This document shows, piece after piece, positions 61,091-64,000 of a DNA stretch of 64,000 nucleotides; position 1 is the stretch's first letter; each line of letters begins with the position of its first letter. Made by a program: the position numbers and the translations under genes. Source of the DNA: Mycobacterium asiaticum (GTDB lineage: Bacteria; Actinomycetota; Actinomycetes; Mycobacteriales; Mycobacteriaceae); the NCBI RefSeq assembly GCF_001673365.1, contig NZ_LZLS01000003.1, positions 124,001 through 188,000 on the forward strand, written 5' to 3'. The notes under the pieces were generated by a model, which searched no databases, was not told the origin of the DNA, and was given only the letters and a program-made list of their open reading frames with translations.

Positions 61091-62095
61091 CTACGCTAGT
61101 AGGGACCAGCGCTCCAGCGCGTCCCGGGCCTGATCGTCACCGGCTTCGATGTTCACCGAGCCCGACGCATCCCAGACGGCGCTCGCCACCGCACGCACGA
61201 TCGAAAGATCGTCGCCCTGTTCGTCACCGTTCACGGTGACCGTTGCCGTCTCGTCCCCGACGTCGACGCGCCAGCCCGGCTGCGGTCCCACCTTCAACAC
61301 CTCACCATCCTGATGCAGCGACCGAAGGTCCTGACCAAGGTAAGTGGGCCGCTGGGCGGGTTCGGCGTATACCGCGTCGCGAGCGGAATTCACGCCAGTG
61401 AGCACCATCAGGCTGGGCAACTCCGCGGCGTTGGCGCCTTCGATGTCGGTGTCCAGGCGGTCACCGACCACCAGCGGTGCTCGAAAGTCGCCGCGTTCCA
61501 CCGCATCCTTCATCAACTGTGGTCCCGGTTTACCCGCCACCTGGGGTTCGGATCCGGTGGCGGCACGCAATGCGGCGACCAGAGATCCGTTGCCGGGCAA
61601 CAACCCTCGCTCGGTGGGCAGCGTGAAGTCGACGTTGGCCGCTACCCACAGCGCACCGGCCCGGATGGCCAGCGTGGCCTCGGCGAGTTCGGGCCAACCG
61701 ACGGTCTTGGACAGCCCTTGGACGACGGCATCCGGCCCGTCGTCGAAGCAATGGACCGGTTTCAAACCGGCGGCGGTGATCTCGTCGGCCAGTGCGTCGG
61801 TGCCGACGATCAGCACTTTCGAACCGGGCTGCAGTTGCGCGGCGAGCAGGTGGGCGGCGCTTTGCGCGCTCGTGACGACATCGTCGCTGCCGGCGGTAAA
61901 ACCGAGCTCCCGCAGATGTGCGGCGACGTCGTCGGCGCTACGCGAGGCGTTGTTGGTGACAAACAGTTTGCGGTAGTCGATTCCGTCTAACGACTCGACC
62001 GCCCCCTCGGTCGGACTGTGACCACGAAAGACCGTGCCATCCAAGTCGAGCAATAGACAGTCGTATTGTTGCGCAACGCTTTTCGTGTCAGCCAA
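61091..62095 (-). CDS. HAD-superfamily phosphatase, NagD-like (Rv1692-like)
   Basis: About 334 residues from a TTG at 62095. The HAD nucleophile motif is CLLLDLDGTVFRG, followed by KLFVTNNASRSADDVAAHL (motif II Asn/Ser) and LVVGDRLDTDIEGANAAE (motif IV). Rv1692 was described as a glycerol-3-phosphate phosphatase. An upstream GTG in the same frame (about 62125) is an alternative start that would overlap the TPR gene by more. Confidence 0.9.
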   Translation of the reverse strand: MADTKSVAQQYDCLLLDLDGTVFRGHSPTEGAVESLDGIDYRKLFVTNNASRSADDVAAHLRELGFTAGSDDVVTSAQSAAHLLAAQLQPGSKVLIVGTDALADEITAAGLKPVHCFDDGPDAVVQGLSKTVGWPELAEATLAIRAGALWVAANVDFTLPTERGLLPGNGSLVAALRAATGSEPQVAGKPGPQLMKDAVERGDFRAPLVVGDRLDTDIEGANAAELPSLMVLTGVNSARDAVYAEPAQRPTYLGQDLRSLHQDGEVLKVGPQPGWRVDVGDETATVTVNGDEQGDDLSIVRAVASAVWDASGSVNIEAGDDQARDALERWSLLA

Positions 62096-62861
62096 GTTCG
62101 CCGACCCGGTCCTCGGCGTCGGTGACACCGTCCACATCGGCGGCCGCAGACCGCAAAAACCATTGCAGGGCTTCGTCGGTGCGTCCGAGCGTCAAAAGTG
62201 TGTCGGCGTAGGCGTAGAACAGCCGCGCGGCCGTTGAACCCGTGCGGGTGGGATCCAGTTGAGGGGTGGCCAACACCGTCAGCGCCTGCTCGAGTTGCCC
62301 GAGGTCGGCGCGCGCGCCGGCGGCCACGATGCGCAACTCGTCGGCGTCGTCGCCACTGAGCTCGGCCGCCTCCGGGCCGCGGGCCAGGTCGATGGCCCGC
62401 TGCGGACGACCGAGGCCACGCTCGCAATCGGCGATCAGCGCCAACAACGCGGATTTACTGCCCATCCGGCGCGCGGCACGGAATTCGGCCAGCGCCTGAG
62501 CCCAATCGCCGCAGCGATAGGCGGCGATTCCGACAGCCTCGCGAACCGCGGCGATCCGACTGGCCCGAGCCCGGGCCGCGCGTGCGTGATTCAGCGCGGC
62601 TTGCGGATCTTCGTCGAGTAGGCCGCCGGCGGCGACCAGATGACGGGCCACGGCGTCGGCAGTTGCCCGGTCCAAAGTGCTCAGGTCGCGCCGGACATCG
62701 GGCGCGAGTTGTTTGGCGTCGATGTCGGCGGGAATCACCGGCCCCGCGACGTTGTCATTGGCCGGTACGGCCTGGGGTTGGGCAGGTCGCGCCCGTCCCG
62801 GCCCGGATCTCCGCGGCGCGCCGTTGGACGCTGGTCGCGGGCGCCGCCTGTCTTCAACCAC
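62088..62861 (-). CDS. Tetratricopeptide-repeat protein (Rv1691-like)
   Basis: 257 residues. The first ~45 are basic and Pro-rich (PRPASNGAPRRSGPGRARP). Then helical repeats follow with the TPR spacing: DEDPQAALNHARAARARASR, YRCGDWAQALAEFRAARRM, GLGRPQRAIDLARG, DLGQLEQALTVLATP, LTLGRTDEALQWFLRSAAAD. It is probably an adaptor for protein-protein contact. Position and features match Rv1691. Confidence 0.9.
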   Translation of the reverse strand: MVEDRRRPRPASNGAPRRSGPGRARPAQPQAVPANDNVAGPVIPADIDAKQLAPDVRRDLSTLDRATADAVARHLVAAGGLLDEDPQAALNHARAARARASRIAAVREAVGIAAYRCGDWAQALAEFRAARRMGSKSALLALIADCERGLGRPQRAIDLARGPEAAELSGDDADELRIVAAGARADLGQLEQALTVLATPQLDPTRTGSTAARLFYAYADTLLTLGRTDEALQWFLRSAAADVDGVTDAEDRVGELG

Positions 62862-62994
62862 TCGCTAGAGGTTACGGGTAGCGCCGGTGCGCCCACAATT
62901 TGCCGGTCGGCGACCGGCACCCCGTGCAGCGCCACTACCAGCGCATTCCATCACAATTCATATATTGGGCAACGCCTGCGTAACAGCCTGAGCC

Positions 62995-64000
62995 ATGCCC
63001 TTTGTCAGTGTGCTGCCGGAAATGGTGGCCACAGCCGCCGGTGAACTGATCGACATCGGCTCCAGGATTGACTCCGCCAATCTGGCCGCGGCGGTGCCGA
63101 CCACCACGCTGCTAGCGGCGGGTACTGATGAGGTATCGACAGCCATCGCAGCGCTGTTCAGCAACCACGCACACGCGTATCAGGCCATCAGCGCGCAGGT
63201 CGCCGACTTCGACTACCAATTCACTAGAGCCCTGTCCGGTGGCGCGGCGGCATACGCGACTGCTGAGACCACCAACGCTTTGGACCAGCTGTTGTCCATA
63301 ATCAACGCGCCCTCGGTCGCGCTGACTGGGCGCGGCCTGATCGGCAACGGGACCGATGCAACCACTGCAGGCGGTAACGGCGGTAACGCGGGATGGCTGT
63401 TCGGCAACGGAGGCAGCGGCGCGGCAGGCGGTGCCGGAAAGGTCGGCGGCAACGGTGGATCGGCCGGCCTGATTGGCATCGGCGGTACCGGCGGCACGGG
63501 TGGCGCCGGCGCGACCGGAGGCGCCGGCGGAGTTGGCGGATTGCTCTTCGGTGCTGGCGGCACCGGAGGCGCGGGCGGTCAGGCCACCAGTACCAGTGCC
63601 GGCGGGTTCGGCGGCACCGGCGGGGCGGCTGGGCTCTTCGGATGGGGCGGCACCGGCGGACTCGGCGGCGATGCCGGCAGCTATACCGGCAACGGTGGCA
63701 TCGGCGGCACGGGCGGCTTGGGTGGAGCGCTATTCGGGGCCGGCGGAAATGGAGGTGCCGGCGGCGCCGGTTCGAGCACCAGCTACGGCGGCGCGGGCGG
63801 CGACGGAGGAGCGGCCGGTGCCTTCGGCAACGGCGGAACGGGTGGGCTCGGCGGCACCGGCATGGTCGGCGGCCACGGCGGCAACGGCGGCCAAATGGGC
63901 GGTAACGGTGGCGACGGCGGCCAAGGCGGAATCGGCCGATTCGCCACTGTGCCAGGATTTTCCAACATTGATCCCGGGCAAGGCGGCACCGGCGGCGATT
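62995..64000 (+). CDS. PE_PGRS family protein (partial, runs off window)
   Basis: The ATG at 62995 opens 335 codons to the edge. Residues 1-~95 are a PE domain ([40 protein letters not shown]), with YATAE matching the YxxxD/E export signal of ESX secretion. A Gly-Gly-x repeat region ([20 protein letters not shown] type) follows, with LFGAGG and GNGG units. PE_PGRS proteins are surface or secreted proteins of slow growers. It is on the opposite strand to the Rv1691-like gene. Confidence 0.95.
   Translation, partial: MPFVSVLPEMVATAAGELIDIGSRIDSANLAAAVPTTTLLAAGTDEVSTAIAALFSNHAHAYQAISAQVADFDYQFTRALSGGAAAYATAETTNALDQLLSIINAPSVALTGRGLIGNGTDATTAGGNGGNAGWLFGNGGSGAAGGAGKVGGNGGSAGLIGIGGTGGTGGAGATGGAGGVGGLLFGAGGTGGAGGQATSTSAGGFGGTGGAAGLFGWGGTGGLGGDAGSYTGNGGIGGTGGLGGALFGAGGNGGAGGAGSSTSYGGAGGDGGAAGAFGNGGTGGLGGTGMVGGHGGNGGQMGGNGGDGGQGGIGRFATVPGFSNIDPGQGGTGGD

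Overview
The window comes from a slow-growing Mycobacterium. The right-hand 20 kb carries, in the order known from M. tuberculosis H37Rv Rv1713 down to Rv1691, der, cmk, a pseudouridine synthase, scpB, scpA, a parA-like ATPase, xerD, a Nudix hydrolase, pyrG, mctB, steA, recN, nadK, tlyA and three small housekeeping genes. A PE_PGRS gene at the right edge is a marker of the M. tuberculosis / M. marinum / M. kansasii type of slow grower. GC content is high, and GTG and TTG starts with 4-base overlapping stop/start pairs are frequent. Species is not assigned.

Region 1 (1-22,310, minus strand) is one apparent transcription unit: a MbtH-like protein, an 18.2-kb single-ORF non-ribosomal peptide synthetase (6,052 residues, T-C-A-T-C-A-T-E-C-A(MT)-T-E-C-A-T-R), a type-1 ABC exporter and an MmpL/RND transporter that runs off the left edge. 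Together they look like a complete make-and-export system for an acylated or otherwise N-capped tetrapeptide with two D-configured residues, one N-methylated residue, and a reductively released aldehyde or alcohol end. The operon logic resembles the glycopeptidolipid and Rv0101 loci, but the domain order matches neither. This is the most likely undescribed system in the window.

Region 2 (22,800-34,600) is mycobacterial core or flexible genome: an F420-type luciferase-like oxidoreductase, gabD2 (Rv1731-like), a PGRP-type amidase lipoprotein, an M15-like exported protein, an SGNH hydrolase, a DUF3253 protein, an Rv1732c-like thioredoxin-fold protein, an MPT63-like secreted protein ending in a strong terminator, an Asp/Glu-tailed protein, a Ddn-like F420 protein, a PAP2 membrane protein, an M20 amidohydrolase and a TRIC/UPF0126 membrane protein.

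Region 3 (34,600-43,260) is a degraded accessory island beside a tRNA-Pro(GGG). It holds a broken pRiA4b ORF-3/TnpR gene, a HEPN-like protein with a truncated nucleotidyltransferase partner, an intact RelE/HigB-HigA type toxin-antitoxin pair with a visible operator, an uncharacterised 'LRAALDH...NHDKHR' protein, an endonuclease/exonuclease/phosphatase domain fused to a new C-terminal region with a zinc-ribbon-like end, an N-terminal scrap of a DEAD/H helicase, a frameshifted IS21-family istA with its terminal repeats, an exported hypothetical protein, and an HsdR C-terminal remnant touching the tRNA. It reads as a worn defence/mobile island in which a few genes are still intact.

Region 4 (43,260-62,900) is the conserved chromosome-maintenance and cell-biology block listed above. 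Two items stand out: an SLC4/Band-3-like anion transporter between the parA-like gene and the O-methyltransferase/xerD pair, and a long palindrome between O-methyltransferase and xerD. The window ends inside the PE_PGRS gene.
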